From contig JAEZCD010000378.1 in NCBI GenBank assembly GCA_023430145.1, positions 1 through 47,999 on the forward strand: a stretch of 47,999 nt of DNA. Reading direction: 5' to 3'. Made by a program: the position numbers and the translations under genes. Positions 25,999-35,847 of the stretch are shown here, piece after piece (positions within the stretch are counted from its first letter, which is position 1; the number at the start of each line of letters is the position of its first letter). Under the pieces are notes generated by a model, which was given only the letters and a program-made list of their open reading frames with translations, did not search any database and had not been told where the DNA came from. Source of the DNA: Pseudomonadota bacterium (GTDB taxonomy: Bacteria > Pseudomonadota > Alphaproteobacteria > Rhizobiales > Methylopilaceae).

Positions 25999-27116
25999 TG
26001 GCCCGGTTCCTTCGCCGGACCACCCGCGCGGGCGCCGTCCTCGCCGCCGTCGCCCTCCCCGCGCCGGCGACGAGCGTTGCCCAGACCGCTGCGCCGCCGG
26101 CTCTCGGCGCCGAGACGATCGATCCCGGCGAGCCGGCCTTCATCGACTTCATCACCAAGGCGACGATCGATCGGCTGCAGGGGCAGTTCCCGCCCGGCAA
26201 GCAGCCGGTGCTGCGCGATGCGCATCCGAAGACGCACGTGCTGGTGCGGGCGCAGTTCATCGTGCTCGACGACGTGCCGCAGGATCTGCGCCACGGCGTC
26301 TCCGCGCGGCGACGCAGCTTCGACGCCCTCATCCGCTTCTCGGCCGGCGGCATCGAGGTGCAGTCCGACACTGTGCCGCAGGCGAACGGCATGGCGATCA
26401 AGCTGTTCGGCGTCGAAGGCACGAAGATCCTCGAGAAGGAACAGGACGCGACGACGCAGGACTTCGTGATGATCAACAATTTCCCGAGCTTCTTCGTCCG
26501 CAACCTCGCCGACTACCAGGCGGTGCACGAGGCGCTCGGGGCGGAGGATCCGACCAAGGGCACGGCGAAATTCTTCGCCAGCCACCCCGAGGAGCTGCGG
26601 GCGGTGATGACTATGCGCGGCAGCGTGCCGCTCACGAGCCCGTTCCAGGGCCGCTACTGGAGCCAGACGCCGATCAGGCTGGGGCCGCAGGCGATCAAGT
26701 TCTCCGCCAATCCCGTCTCGGTCCCGCCCGCGACGCCCGGAAGCGGCCCGGACTTCCTCGCCGAGATCGCCGGAGAGCAGCTGGCGCAGGGCGACATCTA
26801 TTTCGATTTTCTGGTGCAGACGCAGACCGACGCCGTTGCGATGCCGATCGAGGACTCGCTCGTCGTCTGGGACGAGGCGAGATCGCCGTTCCGCCGGGTG
26901 GCGCTGATCCGCATCCCGAAGCAGCCGATCGGCGCACGCAGCAAGGCGCTCGCCGAACAGCTCTCGTTCAATCCTTGGCACGCGCTGCCCGAGCACCGGC
27001 CGATCGGCGCCATAAACCGGGCCCGCAAGGCGATCTACGAGGCGCTGGCCGAATTCCGCCACGGCCGCAATGGCGGGCCGCGCGGCGAGCCGAGGACGAT
27101 TCCCGCACTCGACTGA
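25998..27116 (+). CDS. Catalase-family (catalase-fold) heme protein, secreted
   Basis: 372 residues. The signal peptide is about 1-29 (ending PATSVAQ). The sequence follows the small catalase-like family: HPKTHVLVRAQF holds the probable distal His, then FDALIRFSAGG, QANGMAIKLFG, TQDFVMINNFPSFFVRNLADY, and late PFQGRYWSQTPIRLGPQAIK. It is shorter than true catalases (about 480 residues) and lacks their C-terminal region. Such proteins may act as peroxidases or as partners of lipid- or peroxide-handling enzymes. It is translationally coupled to the di-heme cytochrome, so both likely act together in the periplasm. The start is the ATG at 25998; a GTG one codon earlier is possible. Confidence 0.87.
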   Translation: MARFLRRTTRAGAVLAAVALPAPATSVAQTAAPPALGAETIDPGEPAFIDFITKATIDRLQGQFPPGKQPVLRDAHPKTHVLVRAQFIVLDDVPQDLRHGVSARRRSFDALIRFSAGGIEVQSDTVPQANGMAIKLFGVEGTKILEKEQDATTQDFVMINNFPSFFVRNLADYQAVHEALGAEDPTKGTAKFFASHPEELRAVMTMRGSVPLTSPFQGRYWSQTPIRLGPQAIKFSANPVSVPPATPGSGPDFLAEIAGEQLAQGDIYFDFLVQTQTDAVAMPIEDSLVVWDEARSPFRRVALIRIPKQPIGARSKALAEQLSFNPWHALPEHRPIGAINRARKAIYEALAEFRHGRNGGPRGEPRTIPALD

Positions 27117-27255
27117 CCTACGGATCTCCCGCGAGCAGCTCATGCAAGCATATCGCGACAAAGATTCTCTACAGCGCGGGCCGATACGTGAGCCGAAACT
27201 GACGCTCGGTATCGATCACTCGGAAAACCAACCCAACGGAAGACGGAAAAAAATC

Positions 27256-27573
27256 ATGTTCCGAAAGATCATAACCGCAGCCGCATTGGCTGTTCCTCTC
27301 CTTCTCGCGCCCGCCATGCTCGCACCCGCCGGCGCCCAGGTCAGCGTCAACATCGATATCGGCATCGGCTCCAATCTCAGCGGCGGCCGCCGGATCAGCT
27401 GCGCGGGGGGCGAGCGCATCCTGCGCCAGCGCGGCTTCTTCAACATCCGGCGGGTCGACTGCCGCGGCCGCTTTTTCATCTATCGCGGGACACGGCGCGG
27501 ATGGCGGCACGAAATCTCGCTCAGCTCCTTCGATGGCCGCGTCGTCGACTACCGTCGGCTGCGCCGGGTCTGA
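27256..27573 (+). CDS. Small secreted protein of unknown function
   Basis: 105 residues from the ATG at 27256, chosen because a signal peptide starts there (MFRKIITAAALAVPLLLAPA, cleaved near AGAQ) and GGAAAAAAATC lies just upstream; longer in-frame versions have no signal. The mature part has a Gly-rich start (DIGIGSNLSGGRR) and two Cys in ISCAGGERILRQRGF and RVDCRGRFFIYRG. The end is basic (DYRRLRRV). Similar small periplasmic proteins with a GF..(I/V)....C.G..Y.Y pattern are common in Rhizobiales and are related in shape to PepSY-like domains; no function is known to me. It follows the catalase-like gene by 139 bp. Confidence 0.75.
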   Translation: MFRKIITAAALAVPLLLAPAMLAPAGAQVSVNIDIGIGSNLSGGRRISCAGGERILRQRGFFNIRRVDCRGRFFIYRGTRRGWRHEISLSSFDGRVVDYRRLRRV

Positions 27574-27774
27574 CCGCGGACCTGGCAGGCAGGGGAGCGA
27601 ATCACGTCGTCGTCGAGCTTTGCTTTGGGACTAAACGACTATCGCTGGGATTCTCAGCTAATCCATAAGACCCGAGCCGCCGCTAGAGTCCGCGGCAGGA
27701 TGGACCGGCGACAGGGGGCTCGCCCTGCCTGGACTTCGGTCTGGTCTGGCTCTCTAATCGAAGACGGTGGGCCG

Positions 27775-28884
27775 ATGGCGGCCGATGCTCCCCCACAATC
27801 CAGTCCTGCGGCCACCCGGCGGCTGCTCGTCGGGATCGCCGCCGCGCTGAGCCTGTCGGCATGCGGCCAGGAGCCCGAGGAGAGGGCGACGCAGCCGCGC
27901 CCGGTGCGCACCGAGACGATCGAGCGGCGGCTGCCGGGCGATATGATCACCATGACCGGCCACGTCGAGGCGCAGAACGAGGTCGCGCTCGCCTTCCGCA
28001 TCGGCGGCCGGATGATCGAGCGTTCCGTCAATGTCGGCGACAAGGTCGAGCCCGGGCAGGTCGTCGCCCGCCTCGATCCGCAGAACGAGCAGAACGCGCT
28101 CCGCTCCGCGAGGGCCGCTCTCTCGGCGGCCGAGGGCCAGCTCGAGAAGATGCAGAACGCCTTCGAGCGCCAGGACCGGCTCATGAAGAGCGGCTTCACG
28201 ACGCGCGCCAATTTCGAGCAGGCGCAGGCGGCGCTGCGCAGCGCCACCTCGGCGGTCGACGATGCCGAGGCGCAGCTGAAGATCGCCGAGGACAATCTCG
28301 GCTTCACCGAGCTGAAGGCCGACAGCGACGGCACGGTCACGGCGCGCGGCGCCGAGCCGGGCGAGGTCGTGCAGGCCGGCCGCATGATCGTGCAGGTGGC
28401 CCGGCAGGGCGGCCGCGATGCCGTGTTCAACGTCCCCGCCCAGGTGCTGCGCACGGCGCCGAGCGATCCCCTGGTGAGCATCCGCCTCACCGACGATCCC
28501 TCGGTGTCTACGACCGGCCGGGTGCGCGAGGTGGCGCCGCAGGCCGACCCGACGACGCGCACCTTCCCGGTCCGCGTCGGCCTCATCGACCCGCCGGAGG
28601 CGATCCGCCTCGGCTCCACCGTCACCGGCCAGGTGCAGCTCGACTCCGTGCCGGTGATCGCCATCCCGGCCAGCGCGCTGACCCGGCAGAGCAATCAGCC
28701 GGCGGTCTGGATCGTCGATCCCGCCACCTCCACCGTGACGCTGCGCAATGTCGAGGTGCTACGTTTCGACCCGGCGACCGTCGTCGTCTCCGAGGGGCTC
28801 GAGGACGGCGACGTGATCGTCACCGCGGGCGTTCAGGCCCTGCATCCGGGGCAGAAGGTCCGCTTGCTCGGATCTGCGCCGTGA
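27775..28884 (+). CDS. RND efflux periplasmic adaptor (membrane fusion protein), lipoprotein
   Basis: 369 residues from the ATG at 27775. A signal with a lipobox, ALSLSAC (Cys about 30), marks it as a lipoprotein. Then come the usual adaptor parts: a barrel-sandwich start VEAQNEVALAFRIGGRMIER, a coiled-coil hairpin (about 95-165, with Ala/Glu/Gln-rich heptads), LGFTELKADSDGTVTARGAE and a C-terminal membrane-proximal domain. It links the inner-membrane RND pump to an outer-membrane channel. No TolC-like gene is nearby. Its stop overlaps the pump start (GTGA). Longer upstream frames have no signal and are unlikely. Confidence 0.92.
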   Translation: MAADAPPQSSPAATRRLLVGIAAALSLSACGQEPEERATQPRPVRTETIERRLPGDMITMTGHVEAQNEVALAFRIGGRMIERSVNVGDKVEPGQVVARLDPQNEQNALRSARAALSAAEGQLEKMQNAFERQDRLMKSGFTTRANFEQAQAALRSATSAVDDAEAQLKIAEDNLGFTELKADSDGTVTARGAEPGEVVQAGRMIVQVARQGGRDAVFNVPAQVLRTAPSDPLVSIRLTDDPSVSTTGRVREVAPQADPTTRTFPVRVGLIDPPEAIRLGSTVTGQVQLDSVPVIAIPASALTRQSNQPAVWIVDPATSTVTLRNVEVLRFDPATVVVSEGLEDGDVIVTAGVQALHPGQKVRLLGSAP

Positions 28885-31800
28885 CGGGCTTCAACCTCTC
28901 CGACTGGGCGCTGAAGCGTCCGTCGCTGATCGTCTACTTCATGCTCGTCGCGGTGCTCGCGGGCGTGCTCGCGTTCAAGAATCTCGGCCGCAACGAGGAC
29001 CCGTCCTTCGTCATCAAGACGATGGTCGTGCAGGCCGCCTGGCCGGGCGCGACCGTCGAGGACACGCTGAAGCAGGTCACCGAGCGGATCGAGCGCACGC
29101 TGCAGGAGACGCCTGGGCTCGACTTCCTGCGCAGCTATACCAAGGCCGGGCTGACGACCATCTTCGTCAACCTCGAGGGCAGCACGACCGCCGACGAGGT
29201 GCCGGACATCTGGTACCACGTGCGCAAGAGCGTCGGCGACATGCGCCACACGCTGCCGGCCGGAGTGGTCGGCCCGGGCTTCAACGACGAGTTCGGCGAC
29301 ACGTTCGGCATCATCTACGGCTTCACGGCCGACGGCTTCACGCATCGCGAGCTGCGCGACTATGTCGAGGGGGCGCGCTCGGAGCTGCTGCAGGTGCCCG
29401 ACGTCTCCAAGATCGAGATGATCGGCGCCCAGGACGAGGTGATCTACATCGAGTTCTCGATGGAGCAGCTCGCGGCCCTCGGCGTCGACCGCGCCGCGCT
29501 GCTCGCCGCGCTGCAGGCGCAGAACGTCGTGCGGCCGGCCGGCATCATCCAGACCGGCGACGAGAGCCTGTCGGTGCGGGTCTCCGGCTCGTTCAACAAC
29601 GAGCAGGACATTCGCGACATCAACTTCGCCGTCGGCGGCCGCATGCTGCGGCTCAGCGACATCGCCACCGTGCATCGCGCCTTCGTCGATCCGCCGCAGC
29701 CGATGTTCCGGGTGAACGGCCAGCCGGCGATCGGCCTCGGCATCGCCATGCGCGAGGGCGGCGACATTCTGGCGCTCGGCCGGAATCTGAAGACCGCGAT
29801 GGCCCGAATCGAGGCCGACCTGCCAATCGGCATCGGCGTCACGCTGGTCGCCGACCAAGCCGTCACCGTCGACGAGGCGATCGCCGACTTCATGGCCTCG
29901 CTCTGGCAGGCCGTCGCGATCATCATGGTGGTCAGCTTCATCAGCCTCGGCATCCGGCCGGGCCTCGTCGTCGCGCTGTCGATCCCGCTGACGCTGGCGA
30001 TCGTCTTCGCGGTGATGGACATCATCGACATCGACATGCAGCGGATCTCGCTGGGTGCCCTGATCATCGCGCTGGCGCTCATGGTCGACGACGCGATGAC
30101 CGTCACCGATGCGATGATCAATCGCCTGGCGGCCGGCGACGACAAGCACGCCGCCGGCACCTATGCCTTCCGGACCTATGCCTTCGCGATGCTAGCCGGC
30201 ACCTTCGTCACGATCGCCGGCTTCGTGCCGGTCGGCTTCGCCCAAAGCTCGGCCGGCGAGTACACCTACTCGCTGTTCGCGGTGGTGACGATCGCCCTCG
30301 TCGTCTCCTGGTTCGTCGCCGTGATCTTCGCGCCACTGCTCGGCGTCTTCATCCTGAAGGCGCCGAAGCCCGAGACCGATCCGAAGCCGAGCCGGATCAT
30401 GAGCGCCTATCGCGGCTTCCTGACCTTCGCGATCCGCGTCCGCTGGCTGACGCTCGGCGTCACGCTCGGACTGTTCGTGCTCGCCATCCTCGCTCTGCCG
30501 CTGATCCCGCGCCAGTTCTTCCCGGCCTCCGACCGGCCCGAGCTGCTGGTCGACATGAGCCTGCCGCAGAACGCCTCGATCTTCGCCACCGAGAGGGTCG
30601 CCGAGAAGGTCGAGCAGTCGCTCGCGGGCGATCCCGACGTCGAGCGCTTCAGCACCTATGTCGGGCGCGGCGCTATCCGCTTCTACCTGCCGCTCGACGC
30701 GCGGCTGCCGAACGACTTCTTCGCCCAGTCGGTGGTCGTCGCGAAGGACGTTGCGGCGCGCGAGCGTGTCCAGGCCAAGCTCCAGAAGCTGTTCGCCGAG
30801 GAGTTCCCGAGCCTGATCACGAGCGTCTCGCCGCTCGAGCTCGGGCCGCCGGTCGGCTGGCCGATCCAGTACCGGGTCAGCGGGCCGGACATCGAGGAGG
30901 TGCGCGACATCGCCCTGAGGCTCGCCGCCGCCATCGCCGAGAACCCGGATGCGCAGCGCGTGAACTTCGACTGGATCGAGCCCGCACGCTCGGTGCGCGT
31001 CGTCGTCGACCAGGACGAGGCGCGCCAGCTCGGCCTGTCGACGCAGGCGATCTCGAGCGTCCTGAACACGGTGATCACCGGCATGCCCGTGACGCAGGTT
31101 CGTGACGACATCTATCTCGTCGACGTCGTCGCCCGGGCGACCCAGGAGCATCGGGGATCGCTGACCAGCCTGCGCGACCTGCAAGTGGCGCTGCCGAACG
31201 GCCGCACGGTGCCGCTCGGCCAGTTCGCGCGCTTCGAGTACGAGCAGGAGTACCCGATCGTCTGGCGGCGGAACCGCGTGCCGACGCTCACCGTCCAGGC
31301 CGCCGTCGCCCCCGGCAAGCTGCCGGAGACCGTCGTCGGCGCGCTCGAGCCGCGGATCGAGGCGCTGCGCAAGACGCTGCCGGCCGGCTACGGCATCGCG
31401 GTCGGCGGCACGGTGGAGGAGAGCGCCAAATCGCTCGCCTCGGTCATGGCGGTGGTGCCGCTGATGCTGCTGATCATGTTCACCGTGCTGATGGTCGAGC
31501 TGAAGAGCTTCTCGCGCCTCGCGCTCGTGCTGAGCGTGGCGCCGCTCGGCATGATCGGCGTCGTCGCCGCCCTCCTGCCCTCGGGGCGGCCGCTCGGCTT
31601 CGTCGCCATCCTCGGCGTGCTGGCGCTGATCGGCATGATCACCAAGAACGCCGTCATCCTGCTCGGCCAGATCGAGGCCGAGCGCGCCGCCGGCAAGGAC
31701 GTCGCGAGCGCCGCCATCGATGCGAGCAGCGCCCGCTTCCGGCCGATCATGCTGACAGCGGTGTCGACCGTGCTCGGCATGATCCCGATCGCGCCGACCG

Positions 31801-31952
31801 TGTTCTGGGGCCCGATGGCCTTCGCCATCATGGGCGGCCTGCTCGTGGCGACGATGCTGACGCTGATCTTCCTGCCGACGCTCTACGTCGTCGCATTCCA
31901 GCGCCGGGCGAAGGCGCCGCCCGCCGCGACGGCCGAGCCACGCGCCGCCTGA
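28881..31952 (+). CDS. RND-family efflux pump (AcrB/MexB-like inner-membrane permease)
   Basis: 1023 residues from a GTG overlapping the adaptor stop. The layout is that of a proton-driven RND pump: an N-terminal membrane helix (about 10-30), a large periplasmic porter/docking region, helices at about 335-555, a second periplasmic loop and helices from about 855. The proton-relay Asp pair is seen in ALALMVDDAMTVTDAM. The start reads NLSDWALKRPSLIVYFMLVA, as in the subgroup with single-operon adaptors in Alphaproteobacteria. The exported compounds are unknown. Its stop lies only nine bases from the stop of the convergent AI-2E family gene. Confidence 0.94.
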   Translation: MTGFNLSDWALKRPSLIVYFMLVAVLAGVLAFKNLGRNEDPSFVIKTMVVQAAWPGATVEDTLKQVTERIERTLQETPGLDFLRSYTKAGLTTIFVNLEGSTTADEVPDIWYHVRKSVGDMRHTLPAGVVGPGFNDEFGDTFGIIYGFTADGFTHRELRDYVEGARSELLQVPDVSKIEMIGAQDEVIYIEFSMEQLAALGVDRAALLAALQAQNVVRPAGIIQTGDESLSVRVSGSFNNEQDIRDINFAVGGRMLRLSDIATVHRAFVDPPQPMFRVNGQPAIGLGIAMREGGDILALGRNLKTAMARIEADLPIGIGVTLVADQAVTVDEAIADFMASLWQAVAIIMVVSFISLGIRPGLVVALSIPLTLAIVFAVMDIIDIDMQRISLGALIIALALMVDDAMTVTDAMINRLAAGDDKHAAGTYAFRTYAFAMLAGTFVTIAGFVPVGFAQSSAGEYTYSLFAVVTIALVVSWFVAVIFAPLLGVFILKAPKPETDPKPSRIMSAYRGFLTFAIRVRWLTLGVTLGLFVLAILALPLIPRQFFPASDRPELLVDMSLPQNASIFATERVAEKVEQSLAGDPDVERFSTYVGRGAIRFYLPLDARLPNDFFAQSVVVAKDVAARERVQAKLQKLFAEEFPSLITSVSPLELGPPVGWPIQYRVSGPDIEEVRDIALRLAAAIAENPDAQRVNFDWIEPARSVRVVVDQDEARQLGLSTQAISSVLNTVITGMPVTQVRDDIYLVDVVARATQEHRGSLTSLRDLQVALPNGRTVPLGQFARFEYEQEYPIVWRRNRVPTLTVQAAVAPGKLPETVVGALEPRIEALRKTLPAGYGIAVGGTVEESAKSLASVMAVVPLMLLIMFTVLMVELKSFSRLALVLSVAPLGMIGVVAALLPSGRPLGFVAILGVLALIGMITKNAVILLGQIEAERAAGKDVASAAIDASSARFRPIMLTAVSTVLGMIPIAPTVFWGPMAFAIMGGLLVATMLTLIFLPTLYVVAFQRRAKAPPAATAEPRAA

Positions 31953-31961
31953 GCCGCGGCT

Positions 31962-33008
31962 TCAGGTCCCCGCGTCTTCCGCCGGCGCCTTCTCCGGCAT
32001 GCCGAGCAGCACCGCGAGCCAGCGCGAGGCGGGGTGATAGGCGCAATAGGTGAGGATGGCGATCGTCACCGGCACGCCGATGAAGGCGCCGAACAGGCCC
32101 CACATGTAGGTCCAGAAGAACACCGAGAAGAGCACCACCGAGGGGAGCATCGACACCGCGCTGCCGGAGACGCGCGGCTCGATGTAGCTGCCGACCACGA
32201 ACTGCACGAGGTTGAGGACGGCGAAGACGAGGATCGTCTCCTGCCAGGTGGCGAACAGCGCCATCGCCAAGAGCGTCGGCAGTATGGTGGCGACGAACGG
32301 GCCGATGAACGGGATGTAGTTGAGGATGAAGGCGATCACGCCCCATTCGGTCGCCAGCGGCAAGCCGACGACTTTCGCGAAAAGCCAGACGAGGACGCCG
32401 GTGAGCACGCTCATCTGCGTCCGCACGATCATGTATTTGCGGATCTTGCGGCCCGTCTCGGCCGAGCCTTCGATCAGCATCCTCGAGAGCACCGGATTGT
32501 GCAGGGCCTGGATGTTGCGCTTGACGTCGTCCACGTCGAGCAGGCCGAGCAGGACGTAGACGAACACGACGAGCCAGAAGCTCAGCGTCGTATTGAGGCG
32601 GCCGGTGATGTCCTGGATCGTCCGGATCATGAAGCCGACATTGAAGTGCTCGCTCCACAAGCCGGCCACGGCGACGCCGTGTCCCTCGAGCCAGACCGTC
32701 ACCTGCTCGTAGATCGCCTGGAACAGGGCCGCCTCGGCGATCAGCCAGCGGCCGACGCGGCCGAACGCCCAGGCCACCATCAGGCCAAAGCCAAGGAAGA
32801 CGCCGAGCACCACGAGGATGCTGATCGCGAGCGCGAGGATCTTCGGCAGCCGGCGCTGCATCGCGCTCTGCATCGGCCAGGCGAGGGCGATGGTGAACAG
32901 CGCGAAGGCGACCGGCGCGAACACCGTGCTGCCGACGCGCATGCAGGCGGCAAACAGGAGAACCGCGATCAGCACGGTGAGGTGGCTTTGCGTGCGATCG
33001 GCGGTCAT
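31962..33008 (-). CDS. AI-2E transporter family (PerM/YdiK-like) membrane protein
   Basis: 348 residues from an ATG at 33008, which gives the usual short polar start (MTADRTQSHLTVLIAVLLFA); a frame 21 codons longer begins with a basic stretch atypical of the family. Hydrophobic segments run at about 10-30, 33-50, 58-80, 150-170 and five more between 205 and 335. The family motif LNYIPFIGPFVATILPTLLA is at about 233-252. Family members are annotated as autoinducer-2 exporters or as Na+/H+ antiporter-like proteins (for example TtsA-type); the role here is unclear. It lies 67 bp after nhaC on the same strand, so an ion-transport role would fit the context. Confidence 0.88.
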   Translation of the reverse strand: MTADRTQSHLTVLIAVLLFAACMRVGSTVFAPVAFALFTIALAWPMQSAMQRRLPKILALAISILVVLGVFLGFGLMVAWAFGRVGRWLIAEAALFQAIYEQVTVWLEGHGVAVAGLWSEHFNVGFMIRTIQDITGRLNTTLSFWLVVFVYVLLGLLDVDDVKRNIQALHNPVLSRMLIEGSAETGRKIRKYMIVRTQMSVLTGVLVWLFAKVVGLPLATEWGVIAFILNYIPFIGPFVATILPTLLAMALFATWQETILVFAVLNLVQFVVGSYIEPRVSGSAVSMLPSVVLFSVFFWTYMWGLFGAFIGVPVTIAILTYCAYHPASRWLAVLLGMPEKAPAEDAGT

Positions 33009-33075
33009 CCGTTGGCCTTCGGCGGATTCGGGATCCGCGCCGAGAGTGCGGCGCCGACGGCCGTGGCGCAATGGA

Positions 33076-34539
33076 TCATCGCGCCGGGCGGCGCTCCCGT
33101 GCCGCGGCGAACGCCATCGTCACGAGGATCGCGAGCAGTGGATTGGCGAGATTGAAGATCGCGAACGGCGCGTAGCTGGCGGTGGCGACGCCGAGGGTCG
33201 CCGCCATATAGGCGCCGCAGCTGTTCCAGGGGACGAGCGCAGAGGTCGGCGTCGCCGACAGCCCCACCGTGCGCGAAAGGAGCAGAGGCGGCAGCCCCTT
33301 GTCCGCGAAGGTCGCCTTGAACATCCTTCCGGGGACGACGATGCTGAGATACTGGTCGGCGGTGGCGACGTTGGTCGCGAACACCGAGGCGACGAGAACC
33401 GTGACGAGCGCCGAGGCCGAGCGGAAGGCCGCCGCCACTGGGGCCATCAGCCGCGTCAGGGCGCCGATGCGCTCGATCACGCCGCCGAAGGCGAAGGCGG
33501 TGATGATCAGCCAGACCGTGTTCAGCATGCTGCTCATGCCGCCGCGCGTCGCCAGCGTGTCGACCACCGGATGGCCGGTGGTAGAGACGTAGCCGTCGGC
33601 GATGGCGAGCCAGACGCCCTTGACGATCGCCAGCGCGCGCGGCAGCTCGCCCGCGGGATCGGCGAAGCGGACGACCCGGTCTGGCGCGAGGATGCCGGCG
33701 AGGACGCCGCCGACGAGCGCGCCGATGAAGATCGTCGTGAAGGGCGGCAGCCGCATGACCGCGAGGGTGACGACGACGACGAGCGGCAGGAAGAGCACGA
33801 GCGAGATGTCGAAGTCGGCATTCAGCGTCGCCATCTTCTCACTCGCGTCGAAGCCGCCCTCTCCCCCGCCGAGAAACCAGAAGACGACGAGGGCGATGGC
33901 GAGCGCAGCCGCCGATACGGGCGCCGTCTGCTTCAGATGATCGTAGAGGTTCACGTCGGCGACGCCGGCGGCGAGGTTGGCCGAGTCCGACAAGGGCGAG
34001 ACGGTGTCGCCGAAATAGGCGCCGGAGATGACCGCGCCGGCGGTGATCGCAAGGCTCAGCTCCATCGCCGCCGCGACGCCCATGAGGCCGATGCCGACGG
34101 TGCCGACGAGCGTCCACGAACTGCCGATGCCGAACGAGACGATGGCCGCGATCGCCGCCGCCGAGACGTAGAAGAGGGCGGGATCGAGGATCTGCAGGCC
34201 GTAATAGACCATCGCGATCAGCGTGCCGCTCATCGCCCAGGCTCCGACGAGGGCGCCGACGGCGAGCAGGATGAAGATCGCCCCCATCCCGGAGCTGACG
34301 CTGGCGATCGCGGCCGCCGACAGGTCGTCGAAGCTGATGCCGCGCCGGCGTCCGATGGCGACGGCGATCATCGTCGCGGCGATCAGCGCCACCTGGTTCG
34401 GCCCCTTGGCGCCGGCGTCTCCGAACAGGAAGTACGACAGGGCCACGAGGCCGATCAGCCCGGCGACCGGGACGATGGCCTCGAACAGGGACAGACGTCG
34501 CGGCTCGGGGACCGCGGCCTCGATGGGAGCGTCCGTCAT
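33076..34539 (-). CDS. nhaC: Na+/H+ antiporter, NhaC family
   Basis: 487 residues with about eleven to twelve membrane segments. NhaC hallmarks include SGTLIAMVYYGLQILDPALF, GSSWTLVGTVGIGLMGVAAA, ISGAYFGDTVSPLSDSANLA and the late VPWNSCGAYMAATLGV. It exchanges Na+ for protons at the inner membrane and supports growth at raised pH or salt. It sits 52 bp downstream of arcA and upstream of the AI-2E family gene, all on the minus strand, so it may be transcribed with arcD-arcA. Confidence 0.92.
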   Translation of the reverse strand: MTDAPIEAAVPEPRRLSLFEAIVPVAGLIGLVALSYFLFGDAGAKGPNQVALIAATMIAVAIGRRRGISFDDLSAAAIASVSSGMGAIFILLAVGALVGAWAMSGTLIAMVYYGLQILDPALFYVSAAAIAAIVSFGIGSSWTLVGTVGIGLMGVAAAMELSLAITAGAVISGAYFGDTVSPLSDSANLAAGVADVNLYDHLKQTAPVSAAALAIALVVFWFLGGGEGGFDASEKMATLNADFDISLVLFLPLVVVVTLAVMRLPPFTTIFIGALVGGVLAGILAPDRVVRFADPAGELPRALAIVKGVWLAIADGYVSTTGHPVVDTLATRGGMSSMLNTVWLIITAFAFGGVIERIGALTRLMAPVAAAFRSASALVTVLVASVFATNVATADQYLSIVVPGRMFKATFADKGLPPLLLSRTVGLSATPTSALVPWNSCGAYMAATLGVATASYAPFAIFNLANPLLAILVTMAFAAARERRPAR

Positions 34540-34591
34540 CGGTCTCCCGCTCTCTTGCGCCGGCGGGAGGACCGCAGCCGGCGCCGGCCAG

Positions 34592-35830
34592 TCAGTAGTC
34601 GACCGCGTCGCGGATGATCGGGCAGGTCATGCAGTGGCCGCCGCCGCGGCCGCGGCCGAGCTCGGCGCCGGAGATGGTGATGACCTCGATGCCCGCCTTG
34701 CGTAGCAGCGTGTTGGTATAGGTGTTGCGGTCGTAGGCGAAGACGACCCCGGGCGAGGCGCAGACGAGGTTGGCGCCGCTGTCCCATTGCGTGCGCTCGC
34801 GCATGTAGGCGTTGCCGCCGGTCTCGACGACGCGCATCTCCTTGAGGCCGAGCGCATCGCGGACGGTCTCGACGAAGGTGCCCTTGTCCTTGTGCAGCTC
34901 GAGCCCGCCCTTGCCGTCCGGCCGGTAGGAGAACGCCTCGATGCCGTTCACGATGTCCGGATAGTAGAGCACGCAGTCCCGGTCCGCGAAGGTGAAGACG
35001 GTGTCGAGATGCATCGCCGCCCGCAGCTTCGGCATCGCCGCGACGATCACCCGCTCGGCAGCGCCTTTCTCGAACAATGCCGTGGCCACCTGGCTGATCG
35101 CCTGGCGCGAGGTGCGCTCGCTCATCCCGACCAGCACGTTGCCCTTGCCGATCGGCATCACGTCGCCGCCCTCGAAGGTGGCGAGGCCCCAGTCCTTGGT
35201 CGGATCGCCCCACCACACGTTCACCTTGCCGGCGAAGTCCGGGTGGAACTTGTAGATCGCCGTCGTCAGAATCGTCTCTTCGTGCCGGGCCGGCCAGTAG
35301 AGCGAGTTCAGCGTCACGCCGCCATAGATCCAGCAGGTCGTGTCGCGGGTGTAGAGCGTGTTGGGCAGCGGCGGCAGAAGATACTCGGTGACGCCGGCGG
35401 CGTCCCGGACGAGCTCCATGAGCTCGCCGGCGCCCTGGAATTCCTCCGTCGACAGGCCGCCGATCAGCGTCTCGGCGAGCTCGCGCGGCGGCAGCCCTTC
35501 GAGATAGCTGCGGATCTCGTCGACGAGCTCGATCCCGACCTGGTTCGGGACGACTTGGTTGTCGAGGATCCACTTCTTCGCCTCGGGCACGGCGACGGTC
35601 TCGGCGAGGAGATTGTGCATCTCCACCACCTCGATGCCACGGTCGCGCATCTTGGTGATGAAGTCGAAATGGTCGCGCTTGGCGACGTCGACCCAGAGCA
35701 CGTCGTCGAACAGCAGCGCGTCGCAATTGCTCGGCGTCAGCCGCATGTGCGCGCGCCCCGGCGCGCAGGTCATCACCTTGCGGAGCTGGCCGACCTCGGA
35801 GTGAACGCCGAATGGAGTTTCCATCGCCAT
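34592..35830 (-). CDS. arcA: Arginine deiminase
   Basis: 412 residues from the ATG at 35830; AGAAGG lies upstream, and longer frames enter arcD. Active-site residues of the family are all in place: NTLYTRDTT (D163), FEGGD (219-223, E220 and D223), MHLDTVFTF with H274 and D276, and the nucleophile C400 in GGGHCMTCP, twelve residues from the end as in the Pseudomonas enzyme. It converts arginine to citrulline and ammonia in the cytoplasm. arcD lies just upstream (17 bp) and nhaC downstream. Ornithine carbamoyltransferase and carbamate kinase are not in the window, so ATP generation by the full pathway cannot be shown. Confidence 0.96.
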   Translation of the reverse strand: MAMETPFGVHSEVGQLRKVMTCAPGRAHMRLTPSNCDALLFDDVLWVDVAKRDHFDFITKMRDRGIEVVEMHNLLAETVAVPEAKKWILDNQVVPNQVGIELVDEIRSYLEGLPPRELAETLIGGLSTEEFQGAGELMELVRDAAGVTEYLLPPLPNTLYTRDTTCWIYGGVTLNSLYWPARHEETILTTAIYKFHPDFAGKVNVWWGDPTKDWGLATFEGGDVMPIGKGNVLVGMSERTSRQAISQVATALFEKGAAERVIVAAMPKLRAAMHLDTVFTFADRDCVLYYPDIVNGIEAFSYRPDGKGGLELHKDKGTFVETVRDALGLKEMRVVETGGNAYMRERTQWDSGANLVCASPGVVFAYDRNTYTNTLLRKAGIEVITISGAELGRGRGGGHCMTCPIIRDAVDY

Positions 35831-35847
35831 TTTGTTCTGCCTTCTTT

